A stretch of 64,000 bases of DNA from Halanaerobium praevalens DSM 2228 (GCF_000165465.1 NC_017455.1:62001-126000); one strand, 5' to 3'. Shown: positions 51,401 to 59,475, counted from the stretch's first letter. Translations and numbers: made by a program. The notes: a model not told the origin generated them from the sequence alone.

Positions 51401-51535
51401 AAAGAAATAAAAGATGTTTTTTCAAATAAATTGTCTCTTAATTATCAAGAATATGCAGTCAAAGCAGTTTCTATTTTTAAAGATATTGGTACAAATTATG
51501 AGCTTAGCACAGTTAAAAATTTAATCAACAATTAA
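48467..51535 (+). CDS. large BTAD/ATPase/TPR transcriptional regulator
   Basis: This ~1022-residue regulator is of the SARP-STAND type. An N-terminal winged helix (LLVKKKASRNKLATLLWG, NLRNALYQLKKSVG) is followed by a bacterial transcriptional activation domain (~95-240, ending in ELGITPDQKTMALLQKI), an AAA/NTPase domain (Walker A SGEAGIGKTALIEQ near 280; Walker B IIIVFEDLHWCD near 385) and ~500 residues of TPR-like helical repeats. TTG 48494 is the first common start, but it has no ribosome site; AAAGGGGGGAG (48454-48464) points to ATT 48467 or ATA 48470, which also restores the usual beginning KIKISLLGRP. Located between hutI and hutH, it probably activates histidine use. Confidence 0.85.
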   Translation: MISKIKISLLGRPLVKNQADEEIKFPYQKVEALFYYLLVKKKASRNKLATLLWGEMPENKAKKNLRNALYQLKKSVGQDIISTPDRFIVKIAATEFLSLDLAKFLEKKPQAALKLYQGSFLKGFLLKNASEFNNWLLEQRNYYEQLYINHLKTEIGSCQKENKVEKAVSYLKTLIKTDTFNEKAYRELMQLYAQTDNSAKAIEVFKKLETELKKELGITPDQKTMALLQKIRDKISSELENNKQKHNFIFRKKESEKIITKLNQFIKTEKSYSFLISGEAGIGKTALIEQVIAAADLDNTLLLQTNCYQAEKNYIFKPWKDIMQQLKEEIDFEQIKLSPLWKKVIFFLFPSFLPDEEISFAKMVNFDSIKYQSVIEALLFVLSKAAEAKKIIIVFEDLHWCDKKSLLLLRNLIRENQNNNILILATSRNQCWQRIENIFADLKEAKLLKNIELKRLTLPEVKKFSRKFLPNYNFTEELFTKIHKETEGNLFFLVELLNLLMQKKDSQALTEMLTAKSKNILSSRFFSVSKEAQKILIIASICFDKFSYELLAAVSGKKELQLIAIFEELQSFNLINEVEVRNNNRIFYQFTHSKLREFIYNKQSKFKVKILHKRIAQFIENDLAKQRTQRKQYSKLIYHYSRSGDKLKYLFYLIKEAENYMYYTHEIFPITNDQKLARDNVLDLNQEKSQNYLVKIESLFTEIKNSPESNLKDMEAKYLNIKAHFLIGKGKYSQAILTLKLMLKNANSINNTKIKLNAYEQLAALGIQLEDLSLIKENAKKMNKCADILALKTKKGIAFRFLGIFNLYNKNYKKANKYFNKSLDLFRNAETITKKYTLGIASAYNYLGEVERYQGKLEKANQYYKYSINLCEQKNILSGLGIFYINSAQVYYEQSQFKLAEKQFKKSLAIYNELSTVWGYSSISYSYLSLIYLNKGQYFKAYNYLDKASSMLARFYKRYWSGIFLRAEAEISKKMKVNKEIKDVFSNKLSLNYQEYAVKAVSIFKDIGTNYELSTVKNLINN

Positions 51536-51611
51536 GCTCTAAATCAGAAAAGTTGATAGTAACTAAGATAATAATTTGCAGCAAAAAAATAAACAATATG
51601 GAGGCCCAAAA

Positions 51612-53159
51612 ATGAAAGAATTAATTATTGATGGTAGTAAATTAACACTAAAGGATATTGTTGAAGTTGCTAGAAAATCTAGAACTGTTAAATTAGCTGA
51701 AAAGGCAAAAGAGAAAATTAATAAATCACGAGAGATAGTTGATAAATTTGTAGAAAGAGAAGAAGTTGTATATGGAATTACTACTGGTTTTGGAGAATTA
51801 AGTGAAATTTGTATTCCCAAAGCTGAAGTTGAACAATTACAAGAAAATCTAATCTGCAGCCATGCTTGTGGAGTTGGGGAAGCATTTGCAGAAGAAGTGG
51901 TTAGAACAATTATGTTACTGAGGGCTAATGCTTTAGCTGCAGGTGTTTCGGGGATTAGAGTAAGTACTTTAGAAACTTTGCTAGAAATGTTAAATAAAAA
52001 AGTTCATCCTGTTATACCAGAAAAAGGTTCTTTAGGTGCTAGTGGAGATTTAGCTTCTTTGGCACATATGGTTTTGGTTATGATTAATAAAGGAGAAGCA
52101 TTTTATCAGGGAGCAAGAATAAGTGGAAAAGAGGCTCTGACTAAAGCTAATATTGAGCCTGTAACTTTGAAAGCTAAAGAAGGTTTAGCTTTAATCAACG
52201 GAACTCAAGTAATGACAGCAGTTGGTGCTTTAACTGTTTATGATGCTATTAATCTAGCTAAGCTTGCTGATATTTCTGCTGCCATGACTCTAGAAGCTGC
52301 CAAAGGAATTACAGATCCTTTTGATCAAAGAGTACATGCAGTAAGACCTCATAAGCATCAACAAGGTACTGCTAAAGATTTACTCAGATTAACAGAAGGA
52401 AGTCAGCTGACAACTAGGCAGGGTGAAATTAGAGTTCAAGATGCATATACTTTAAGGTGTTTACCTCAAATTCATGGGGCATCTAGAGATGCTATTGAAT
52501 ATGTTAAAGATAAAATAGATATCGAGATTAATTCTGTTACTGATAATCCATTAATTTTTACAGAAACAGAAGATGTTATTTCTGGAGGTAATTTTCATGG
52601 TCAACCAGTTGCTTTAGCTTTTGATTTTTTAGGTATTGCAATTGCTGAGCTGGCTAATGTAGCTGAAAGAAGAATAGAGAGGTTGGTTAATCCTAAACTA
52701 AGTGGTTTACCTGCATTTTTGGTAGAAGAAGAAGGACTTAATTCTGGTTTTATGATAACTCAGTATGCAGCAGCCTCTCTGGTATCTGAAAATAAGGTTT
52801 TAGCTCATCCTGCTAGTGTTGATTCTATACCTTCTTCTGCTAATCAGGAAGACCATGTGAGCATGGGGACTATTGGTGCTCGTAAAGCTAGAGATATTTT
52901 GTATAATACAAGTCGTGTCTTGGCAATTGAATTAATAACTGCTGCTCAAGCTATTGATCTAATAAATCCTGGTGGAGATAAACTTGGTAAAGGAACTAAA
53001 GCTGCTTATCAAGTTGTTAGAGATAATGTTAAAAAATTAGTTAAAGATCGAGTAATGTATAAAGATATTAATAAGAGTGCAGAGCTAATAGAAAAGGAAG
53101 AAGTTGTAAAAGCAGTAGAAAAGGCTATTGGTACTTTAAATCAGGAATTAGAAGAATAA
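51612..53159 (+). CDS. hutH: histidine ammonia-lyase
   Basis: The 515-residue enzyme removes ammonia from histidine to give urocanate. The MIO electrophile forms from A143-S144-G145 in GSLGASGDLASLAH; the catalytic Tyr54 lies in YGITTGFGEL. Other family motifs are NGTQVM, TDNPLIF and GGNFHGQP. An upstream extension to 51576 is open but TATGGAGGCC sets the start at ATG 51612. The gene is separated from hutU by the other pathway genes and follows the BTAD regulator gene. Confidence 0.96.
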   Translation: MKELIIDGSKLTLKDIVEVARKSRTVKLAEKAKEKINKSREIVDKFVEREEVVYGITTGFGELSEICIPKAEVEQLQENLICSHACGVGEAFAEEVVRTIMLLRANALAAGVSGIRVSTLETLLEMLNKKVHPVIPEKGSLGASGDLASLAHMVLVMINKGEAFYQGARISGKEALTKANIEPVTLKAKEGLALINGTQVMTAVGALTVYDAINLAKLADISAAMTLEAAKGITDPFDQRVHAVRPHKHQQGTAKDLLRLTEGSQLTTRQGEIRVQDAYTLRCLPQIHGASRDAIEYVKDKIDIEINSVTDNPLIFTETEDVISGGNFHGQPVALAFDFLGIAIAELANVAERRIERLVNPKLSGLPAFLVEEEGLNSGFMITQYAAASLVSENKVLAHPASVDSIPSSANQEDHVSMGTIGARKARDILYNTSRVLAIELITAAQAIDLINPGGDKLGKGTKAAYQVVRDNVKKLVKDRVMYKDINKSAELIEKEEVVKAVEKAIGTLNQELEE

Positions 53160-53243
53160 TTTGAGATTTTAAGTTAAGTTAAAATAAAAATTAAGATTTT
53201 TAAATTATATTTTAATTGAGAGAGAAAGGAGGTGTTTTAGACT

Positions 53244-54254
53244 ATTAGTTTTAAAAAATATTATAAAAAAGTAAATAAAGATGTTTGGCAGGGTAGAGTA
53301 GATGACTCAGAAGATTTTACGGCTTTTAGATGGCACCAGTGGGTAGAATTTATTGATTTAAATAACTGTGATTTATCTTTGCAGGCAGCTGAAACTGGAA
53401 TTTGTTTTTTAGGATTTTGCAGTGATCAGGGAGTTAAAAGAAATGGTGGTCGTCCAGGAGCTGCTAAAGGTCCAATAAGTATCAGAAAAGAACTAGCTAA
53501 TTTGCCAATACAATTTACTAAAGAAACTAAGTTATTTGATGCAGGTAATATTATTTCTCCTGATCAGGCCTTAGAAAAACAGCAAGAATCTCTGGCATTA
53601 GCAGTAGCAAAAGTCTTAGATTTAGGGCTTTTTCCTATTTTATTAGGTGGAGGACATGAAATTGCATTTGGTCATTACAGTGGTTTATTAAAGTCTAAAT
53701 ATAAATTACAAAAAGATGCTCAAATAGGAGTTATAAACTTTGATGCTCACTTTGATATGAGACCTTATCAAAATGGTGGGAATTCAGGTACAATGTTTAG
53801 ACAAATAGCTGATCAATGTCAAGCTTTGGGTGCTCCTTATTCTTATTTAGCTATTGGAATCCAAAAATGTGCAAATACAGTTAATCTTTTTCAGACTGCA
53901 GAGCAGTTAGGGGCAGATTATATTTTGGCCCAAGATATAACTAAATCAAATATATTAGAACTGCTAAATAAATTAAATTATTATCTTAACCAAAATGATT
54001 ATATTTATTTAAGTATTTGTGCTGATGTTTTTTCCTCAGCTATTGCTCCAGGTGTAAGCTCTACTCAGCCTCTTGGAATTGAAGCGGAAATTGCTTTGGA
54101 TTTGATCAAACATATAATTAAATCGAAAAAAGTTATTAGTTTTGATATTGCTGAAGTTTCACCCCGGTTTGATTTAGATAATTCCACTGCTAAATTAGCA
54201 GCTATTATAATTTTTGCTGTAGTTAATACTTTAGTTGGGGAAGAATTTCATTAA
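53244..54254 (+). CDS. hutG: formimidoylglutamase (arginase family)
   Basis: The enzyme hydrolyses formiminoglutamate to glutamate and formamide. Metal motifs are GGGHEIAFGH (H138) and NFDAHFDMRP (D167, H169, D171); in the last motif, LSICADVFSSAIAPGVSS, the first metal-binding Asp is a Cys (C259) while D261 is kept. The first common start, TTG 53379, would cut off a typical N-terminus (NKDVWQGRVDD...RWHQWVEFIDL). AGGAGGTG at 53227-53234 points to ATT 53244, two codons after an in-frame TAG, giving 336 residues. ATT initiation is therefore likely. It duplicates the function of the folate branch encoded upstream. Confidence 0.88.
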   Translation: MSFKKYYKKVNKDVWQGRVDDSEDFTAFRWHQWVEFIDLNNCDLSLQAAETGICFLGFCSDQGVKRNGGRPGAAKGPISIRKELANLPIQFTKETKLFDAGNIISPDQALEKQQESLALAVAKVLDLGLFPILLGGGHEIAFGHYSGLLKSKYKLQKDAQIGVINFDAHFDMRPYQNGGNSGTMFRQIADQCQALGAPYSYLAIGIQKCANTVNLFQTAEQLGADYILAQDITKSNILELLNKLNYYLNQNDYIYLSICADVFSSAIAPGVSSTQPLGIEAEIALDLIKHIIKSKKVISFDIAEVSPRFDLDNSTAKLAAIIIFAVVNTLVGEEFH

Positions 54255-54278
54255 AATTAATCTTAGGAGGAATTTAAA

Positions 54279-55595
54279 TTGTTAACAAATCCTGTAGTTA
54301 TTTCGGTATTAGTAATGTTAGGCCTAAGTTTATTAAATTTAAATGTAATTTTAGCTTTACTAGTAGCTGCTCTTGTGGGAGGAACAGTTTCGGGAATGGG
54401 TTTAAATGAAACAATGTCAGTTTTAATTAATGGAATGGGAGGTAATGCTGAGACTGCTTTAAGTTATATTTTATTAGGTGCTTTGGCAGTTGCTGTTCAG
54501 AAAACAGGCTTAGCAACTATCTTGGCTAAAAAGATTGCCCGTGTTATTAAGGGTAAAAAAATGATTTTAGTTGGAATTATTGCAGTTGTTGCTTCTTTTT
54601 CACAAAATTTGATTCCTGTGCATATAGCTTTTATTCCAATACTGATTCCACCTTTAATTGGAGTAATGAACAAGTTGAAAATTGATAGAAGGGCAGTGGC
54701 ATCAGCTTTAACCTTTGGTTTGAAGGCTCCTTATGTAGCTATACCAGTTGGTTTTGGTTTGATTTTCCATAATATTATTAGAGATGAAATGGCTGCAAAT
54801 GGTCTTGAAATAACTACTTCTTCTGTATCTAGTGTAATGTGGCTTCCAGGTTTAGGAATGGTAGTTGGTTTATTAGTAGCTATCCTTATTACTTATAGAA
54901 ATCCTAGAGAATATAAATCGCTTCAAGAAACAGGGATAGAAGGTGAAGTTTCAGAAGATAATCAAGAAAAATTAGGTTTAGAAACTAAGCACTATGTTGC
55001 TTTAGTAGGAGCTTTATCAGCCCTTGTTGTGCAGCTAACAATAGGTTCTTTACCTTTAGGTGCCATAATAGGTATTGCAATTATGGTTATTTTTAGAGCT
55101 ATTAAATGGGAAAATATCGATGACTTAATAAATGGTGGAATAGGTTTAATGGGTTTTATTGCTTTTGTAATGCTGATTGCTTCTGGTTATGGAGCAGTAA
55201 TTAGAGAAACAGGAGCAGTTGCTCAGTTGGTTCAGTCAGCATCTAATGCAATTGGTAGCAATCAATTAATGGCTTCTACAATTTTAATTGGAGTTGGCTT
55301 AATTGTGACAATGGGAATTGGTACTTCATTTGGGACAATACCAATTTTAGCAACCATTTATGTTCCCTTAGGCTTAGAACTTGGTTATGGCCCTTTGGCT
55401 ATTGTTGTTTTAATAGGTACAGCAGCAGCACTTGGTGATGCTGGTTCACCAGCTTCAGATAGTACTTTAGGTCCTACAGCTGGTTTGAATGTTGATGGCC
55501 AGCATGATCATATTTGGGATACTTGTGTTCCAACCTTTTTGCATTTTAATATTCCCTTAATGATCTTTGGAATAATAGGATCTTTAATATTTTAA
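54279..55595 (+). CDS. NhaC-superfamily amino acid permease, probable histidine transporter
   Basis: The 438-residue protein has about eleven transmembrane segments and belongs to the NhaC-related YuiF/HutM-like family (IPVHIAFIPILIPPLIGVMN-like region, GTSFGTIPILATIYVPLG, GDAGSPASDSTLGPTAGLN). The family is annotated as Na+/H+ antiporter, but members linked to hut genes are considered histidine permeases. TTG start with TAGGAGGAA, 24 bases after hutG, as the last gene of the cluster, so histidine uptake is the best inference. Confidence 0.8.
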   Translation: MLTNPVVISVLVMLGLSLLNLNVILALLVAALVGGTVSGMGLNETMSVLINGMGGNAETALSYILLGALAVAVQKTGLATILAKKIARVIKGKKMILVGIIAVVASFSQNLIPVHIAFIPILIPPLIGVMNKLKIDRRAVASALTFGLKAPYVAIPVGFGLIFHNIIRDEMAANGLEITTSSVSSVMWLPGLGMVVGLLVAILITYRNPREYKSLQETGIEGEVSEDNQEKLGLETKHYVALVGALSALVVQLTIGSLPLGAIIGIAIMVIFRAIKWENIDDLINGGIGLMGFIAFVMLIASGYGAVIRETGAVAQLVQSASNAIGSNQLMASTILIGVGLIVTMGIGTSFGTIPILATIYVPLGLELGYGPLAIVVLIGTAAALGDAGSPASDSTLGPTAGLNVDGQHDHIWDTCVPTFLHFNIPLMIFGIIGSLIF

Positions 55596-55687
55596 TTAAT
55601 AATTATTTAAATAAATTATTTTTAAATTCAAGTTGATAGAGCAGATAGTAGTAAAATTTTAGCAATTCAATTAAATTAATAGATATA

Positions 55688-55740
55688 AATCCCCTTAATA
55701 GATTTTTATTTTTAGTTCTAAATAAGGGGATTATATTTTT
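55688..55740 (+). terminator. terminator of the hut cluster
   Basis: AATCCCCTTA (55688-55697) pairs with TAAGGGGATT (55723-55732) around a 25-base loop and is followed by ATATTTTT. Confidence 0.7.
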
Positions 55741-55851
55741 GGATTTTCTTTTTTAAGTAATATTGAAAATGGACGCCAAAATCCATCTTTAAGGAATTTA
55801 AAAAAAATTGCTAAAGCTCTAGATATTTCTTTAAAGCAACTTTTAGAATAA
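55741..55851 (+). pseudogene. C-terminal remnant of an XRE-type HTH regulator
   Basis: A short frame reads LSNIENGRQNPSLRNLKKIA followed by KALDISLKQLLE and a stop, the second half of a Cro/C1-type HTH domain. The first half (helices 1-2) is missing and replaced by the hut terminator region, with no start codon or ribosome site. It is a gene fragment left by a deletion. Confidence 0.75.
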
Positions 55852-55862
55852 TTTTTTAATGT

Positions 55863-56012
55863 TTAGGAAATTATACCTAATTGTTTATTGTGGATAATAT
55901 TTATAGCTCCATAATTTCCAACATCAACAAAATTTAACCTTACTGTATTACAGATTGTCCGAAGGAGATTTTGTTCATTTAATTGTTTTGGGGAAAACAA
56001 GAAAGTATTTTG
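55863..56012 (-). other. open 49-codon segment, possible gene remnant
   Basis: On the minus strand, a frame without stop spans 49 codons and reads protein-like (NEQNLLRTICNTVRLNFVDV, then GNYGAINIIHNKQLG). It has no convincing start or ribosome site and matches no family I recognise. Together with the XRE fragment it accounts for most of the 503-base gap 55596-56098; the last ~85 bases contain only AT-rich DNA and the otsA ribosome site. Confidence 0.25.
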
Positions 56013-56098
56013 TTAAATAATTACTTTAATTTTTAATTTTTTTTGTTATTTTATTATTAGAATGGTTTATAAAAACTAGGAGCTAGGAGGTAATAATA

Positions 56099-57511
56099 AT
56101 GAAATCTAAATTAGAAGAAAAACGATTAGTTCTTGTTTCAAATGGAGAACCATATAAACATGTCTATAATGATCAACAAATTGAGCAGCATAAATTAGCA
56201 GGTGGTTTAACAACAGGTTTAGATCCTATGATGCAGGAAACTAATGGTCTTTGGATTGCTTGGGGGAGAGGAGAAGCAGATTTTGAAGTTGTAGATCAAA
56301 ATAAGAAGGTTAAAGTCCCAAATCCAGAAGGCTATACTTTAAAAAGAATTGAACTTGATCAAGCAGAAAAAGAAGGCTTTTATTATGGTTTTTCAAATGA
56401 AGTAATGTGGCCAATTAGTCATACTTTTATTTCAAAAGCTAATTATGATAAAGATTATTGGAAATATTATCAAAAAGTAAATAAAAAATATGCTGAAAAC
56501 ATTAAAGAAGAATTAAAAGAAGATGATTTGGTTTGGATTCATGATTATCATCTAGCTTTAGTTCCTGGCTTATTAGCAGATACTGAAGCTAAAACTTCAC
56601 TTTTTTGGCATATTCCTTGGCCAGCATGGGAAGCTTTTAGAACTATTCCCTGGCGAGAAGAAATAATTAAAGGTATGTTGGCAGCAGATTTTTTAGCTTT
56701 TCATACTGATTTATTTGTCTATAATTTCTTAAATTGTGCTAAAAAAATCGGAGCAGAAGTTGACTTTTCTGAGCGAGAAGTTAAGTATCAGGGTTCTCAA
56801 ACTAAGGTAGAAAGTGTACCTTTGGGTATAGATTACCAGAAGTTTAATCAACTTGCTCAAGATGGTGATTATCTGAAAAAGGCAAAAGAGGTCAAAGATA
56901 ATTATAAAACAGAAAAACTAGTTTTTGCAGTTGACCGTTTAGATTATACAAAGGGAATTGAAGAGAGATTAGAAGGAATTAATCGCTTTTTTGAAAAATA
57001 TCCTGAGTATAAATCAAAGGTAACTTTTGTCCAAAGGGTTGCTCCAAGTAGAACTGGTATAGCTGAATATCAAGAGATGAAAGAAAGAATTGAGAAAAAA
57101 GTTGCTCAAATTAATGGTAAATATCAAAAAGATCAATGGCAGCCAGTTAAATATTTTTATGGCTCAGTTCCTCAATCAGAACTTTTACCTTATTATAAAG
57201 CAGCTGACTTAGCTTTAATTACAGCCTCAATCGATGGCATGAACTTAGTTGCTAAAGAATATTTGGCAGTTCAAGACTCAGGAGTACTTTTACTTTCAGA
57301 ATTTGCTGGTGCAGCTGAATATTTAGATAGTGCAATCAAAGTTAACCCTTATAATGTAGAAGAATTAGCAGATAGTATTTATCAAGGTTTAGAAATGTCA
57401 GAATCTGAGAAAAAACAAAGATTAGAGGCAGCTCAATCTGATTTAAAAGAATATGATATCAATTGGTGGAGAGATTATTTTATTGAAAAATGGCTTGATA
57501 GTTATGAATAA
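56099..57511 (+). CDS. otsA: trehalose-6-phosphate synthase (GT20)
   Basis: The 470-residue GT20 glycosyltransferase joins glucose from a nucleotide sugar to glucose-6-phosphate. Family motifs: AGGLTTGLDPMM, WVHDYHL-type VWIHDYHLALVPGLL, FWHIPWPAWEAFRTIPWREE, AVDRLDYTKGIEERL and DGMNLVAKEYLAVQ. The N-terminal SNR motif, whose Arg binds the acceptor phosphate in E. coli OtsA, reads SNG (G16) in SNGEPYKH, so the acceptor contact is altered. An otsB gene overlaps its end by eight bases, supporting a sugar-phosphate intermediate. Trehalose would serve as compatible solute. Glucosylglycerol-phosphate synthase is a less likely alternative. SD: CTAGGAGGT. Confidence 0.85.
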   Translation: MKSKLEEKRLVLVSNGEPYKHVYNDQQIEQHKLAGGLTTGLDPMMQETNGLWIAWGRGEADFEVVDQNKKVKVPNPEGYTLKRIELDQAEKEGFYYGFSNEVMWPISHTFISKANYDKDYWKYYQKVNKKYAENIKEELKEDDLVWIHDYHLALVPGLLADTEAKTSLFWHIPWPAWEAFRTIPWREEIIKGMLAADFLAFHTDLFVYNFLNCAKKIGAEVDFSEREVKYQGSQTKVESVPLGIDYQKFNQLAQDGDYLKKAKEVKDNYKTEKLVFAVDRLDYTKGIEERLEGINRFFEKYPEYKSKVTFVQRVAPSRTGIAEYQEMKERIEKKVAQINGKYQKDQWQPVKYFYGSVPQSELLPYYKAADLALITASIDGMNLVAKEYLAVQDSGVLLLSEFAGAAEYLDSAIKVNPYNVEELADSIYQGLEMSESEKKQRLEAAQSDLKEYDINWWRDYFIEKWLDSYE

Positions 57512-58298
57512 AAAATATATTTTAAATGAAAATCACCTTAATAATTTTAAGGAAAAAATAAAAAGTAGAGATAAAATTCTTCTCTTTTTAGATTATGATG
57601 GGACGCTGGCCCCTTTTAAGCCAGATCCACTTGCTGCTTTTGCTTTACCTGAAATTAAAAATCATTTAGAAAAAATAGAAAAATCTCAAAAATATGAACT
57701 TAGCTTAGTTTCAGGGCGGAAGCTAAGTCAATTAAAGCAAATGATTAAACTTAAGCAAAGTAATTATGCTGGTAGTCATGGTCTGGAAATTGATTTAGTA
57801 TTTTTAGACCAGACTCTTTATCCTGTGCAAGCAGAAAAAGAAGCTAATTTAGAGAATTCAAATTATCAAAAAGTAAAAAAGATATATTCTGCTCAGACTG
57901 GAGTTGAAGTAGAAACTAAAGGTTTTGGTTTAGCACTTCATTTTAATTCTCAAACTGACAAAAAGAGTGAAATAAAGAAAATAAAAGAATTATTAAAAAA
58001 AGATAGTTATCAGGTTATTTCTGGGCGTCAAGTAATAGAAATTAGACCTGCAGCTTGGGATAAAGGAAAAGCTGTTACTTATATTAGTCAGCAGTTAAAA
58101 AAAGAGTTTAAATTTAATGATTTTTTAAGGATTTATATTGGTGATGATAGAACAGATGAAGATGCTTTTAAGGTTTTAGAAAATGGAATTACAATTTATG
58201 TTCAAAATGAAGCTGATTTAGAAACAGAAGCTGAATTTTATCTAAAAAATCCTAAAGACACAGCAAAATTATTAGAAGTAATGGCAGGTTATCTTTAA
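57504..58298 (+). CDS. otsB: trehalose-6-phosphate phosphatase
   Basis: The 264-residue HAD-family phosphatase has FLDYDGTLAPF near residue 28 with the nucleophile Asp, SGRKLSQL, DKGKAV and YIGDDRTDEDAF as motifs I-IV. It releases trehalose from trehalose-6-phosphate. Another frame start at 57453 lies deep inside otsA; ATG 57504 overlaps the otsA stop by eight bases and gives the normal N-terminus, so translational coupling is likely. No good ribosome site of its own is visible. Confidence 0.92.
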   Translation: MNKKYILNENHLNNFKEKIKSRDKILLFLDYDGTLAPFKPDPLAAFALPEIKNHLEKIEKSQKYELSLVSGRKLSQLKQMIKLKQSNYAGSHGLEIDLVFLDQTLYPVQAEKEANLENSNYQKVKKIYSAQTGVEVETKGFGLALHFNSQTDKKSEIKKIKELLKKDSYQVISGRQVIEIRPAAWDKGKAVTYISQQLKKEFKFNDFLRIYIGDDRTDEDAFKVLENGITIYVQNEADLETEAEFYLKNPKDTAKLLEVMAGYL

Positions 58299-58313
58299 AA
58301 GCCTGCTTTTTTT
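58284..58313 (+). terminator. terminator overlapping the end of otsB
   Basis: GCAGG (58284-58288) pairs with CCTGC (58302-58306), with flanking A-T pairs possible, followed by seven Ts. The left arm lies in the last codons of otsB. Confidence 0.7.
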
Positions 58314-58380
58314 AATTTTTTAACTATAATTTATTTAATTTAAAATTTATTCAATTAACTAATAAAATTTTAAGAATAGT

Positions 58381-58409
58381 TTGTAATTATGATTTAAATT
58401 AAATATAAT
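58381..58409 (+). promoter_or_regulatory. promoter of the aldo/keto reductase gene
   Basis: TTGTAA (58381-58386), a 17-base spacer and TATAAT (58404-58409) lie 35 bases before the start codon. Confidence 0.7.
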
Positions 58410-58443
58410 AAGAGTAGAGATTAAATAATTATGGAGGGATAAA

Positions 58444-59436
58444 ATGGAATATAGAACTGTTGGCAAAACTGGAGTTCAGGTTTCTTCACTTTGTTTTGGA
58501 ACAATGCCTTTTGGAGGACTTGCTGATGAAAATATGTCTCGGAAAATGTTTAAAGCTGCTCTAGATAAAGGAATTAATTTTTTTGATTCTGCTGATGTTT
58601 ATAATGAAGGCCGTTCAGAGGAACTTTTAGGTAAGTTTATGCAGGAATATAAGTGTCGAGATGAATTGGTTATTACTTCCAAGGTTTTTGGAAAAACAGG
58701 CACAGATGTTAATGCTAAAGGTCTTTCGCGCCGTCATCTTAAATTAGCAGTTGAATCAAGTTTAAAAAGATTAAAAACTGATAGAATAGATTTCTATTTT
58801 GTCCACAGTTTTGATTCTAAAACAGATATATTACAAACTTTAAGAGCTATGGATGATCTAGTTAAGGAAGGTAAAATTTTATATCCAGGAGTCAGTAATT
58901 GGGCTGCTTGGCAAATCCAAAAAGCATTGGGGCTTTCTCGGCAGGAAAGTCTAGCTCGCTTTGAAATTGTTCAGCCAATGTATAATTTAGTTAAAAGACA
59001 GGCAGAAGTTGAGATTTTACCAATGGCAGCATCAGAAAACTTAGGCGTTATTTCTTATAGTCCACTTGGTGGAGGACTTTTAACTGGTAAATATGGTAAA
59101 GATAAAAGACCAGCTAAAGGTAGGCTTGTAGATCGAGAAGATTATGCTACTAGATATGGGTTAAAACAATATTATCAAATAGCAGAAGATCTAAATAATT
59201 ATGCTGAAAAAAATGGTTTTGAACCAGCTGCTTTAGCAGTTGCCTGGGTCATGTCTAATCCTAAAATAACTGCTCCTATTATTGGAGCTCGTAATTTAGA
59301 GCAGCTCAAAGGTTCTTTAGCTGCCTTAGAAATTGAAATGAGTTCAGAAATGAGAGCTGCAATTACTGACTTATCAATTACTCCCCCTCCAGCCACAGAT
59401 AGATTAGAAGAACAAAAAAACATAAGTTATTTTTAA
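58444..59436 (+). CDS. aldo/keto reductase
   Basis: The 330-residue NADPH-dependent oxidoreductase has a TIM barrel with the catalytic tetrad visible in DSADVYNEGRSEELLG (Asp, Tyr), TSKVFG (Lys) and FYFVHSF (His). The NADP-binding ends ISYSPLGGGLLTGKYG and IIGARNLEQLKGSL are typical for the AKR11/YajO-like group. The substrate is unknown. It is followed after 40 bases by deoC, so it may act on an aldehyde or sugar released in deoxynucleoside breakdown, though this is only contextual. ATG after TGGAGGGA. Confidence 0.9.
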   Translation: MEYRTVGKTGVQVSSLCFGTMPFGGLADENMSRKMFKAALDKGINFFDSADVYNEGRSEELLGKFMQEYKCRDELVITSKVFGKTGTDVNAKGLSRRHLKLAVESSLKRLKTDRIDFYFVHSFDSKTDILQTLRAMDDLVKEGKILYPGVSNWAAWQIQKALGLSRQESLARFEIVQPMYNLVKRQAEVEILPMAASENLGVISYSPLGGGLLTGKYGKDKRPAKGRLVDREDYATRYGLKQYYQIAEDLNNYAEKNGFEPAALAVAWVMSNPKITAPIIGARNLEQLKGSLAALEIEMSSEMRAAITDLSITPPPATDRLEEQKNISYF

Positions 59437-59475
59437 TAGTTAAATTATAATAAAAAAATCAGGAGGATTTACTTT

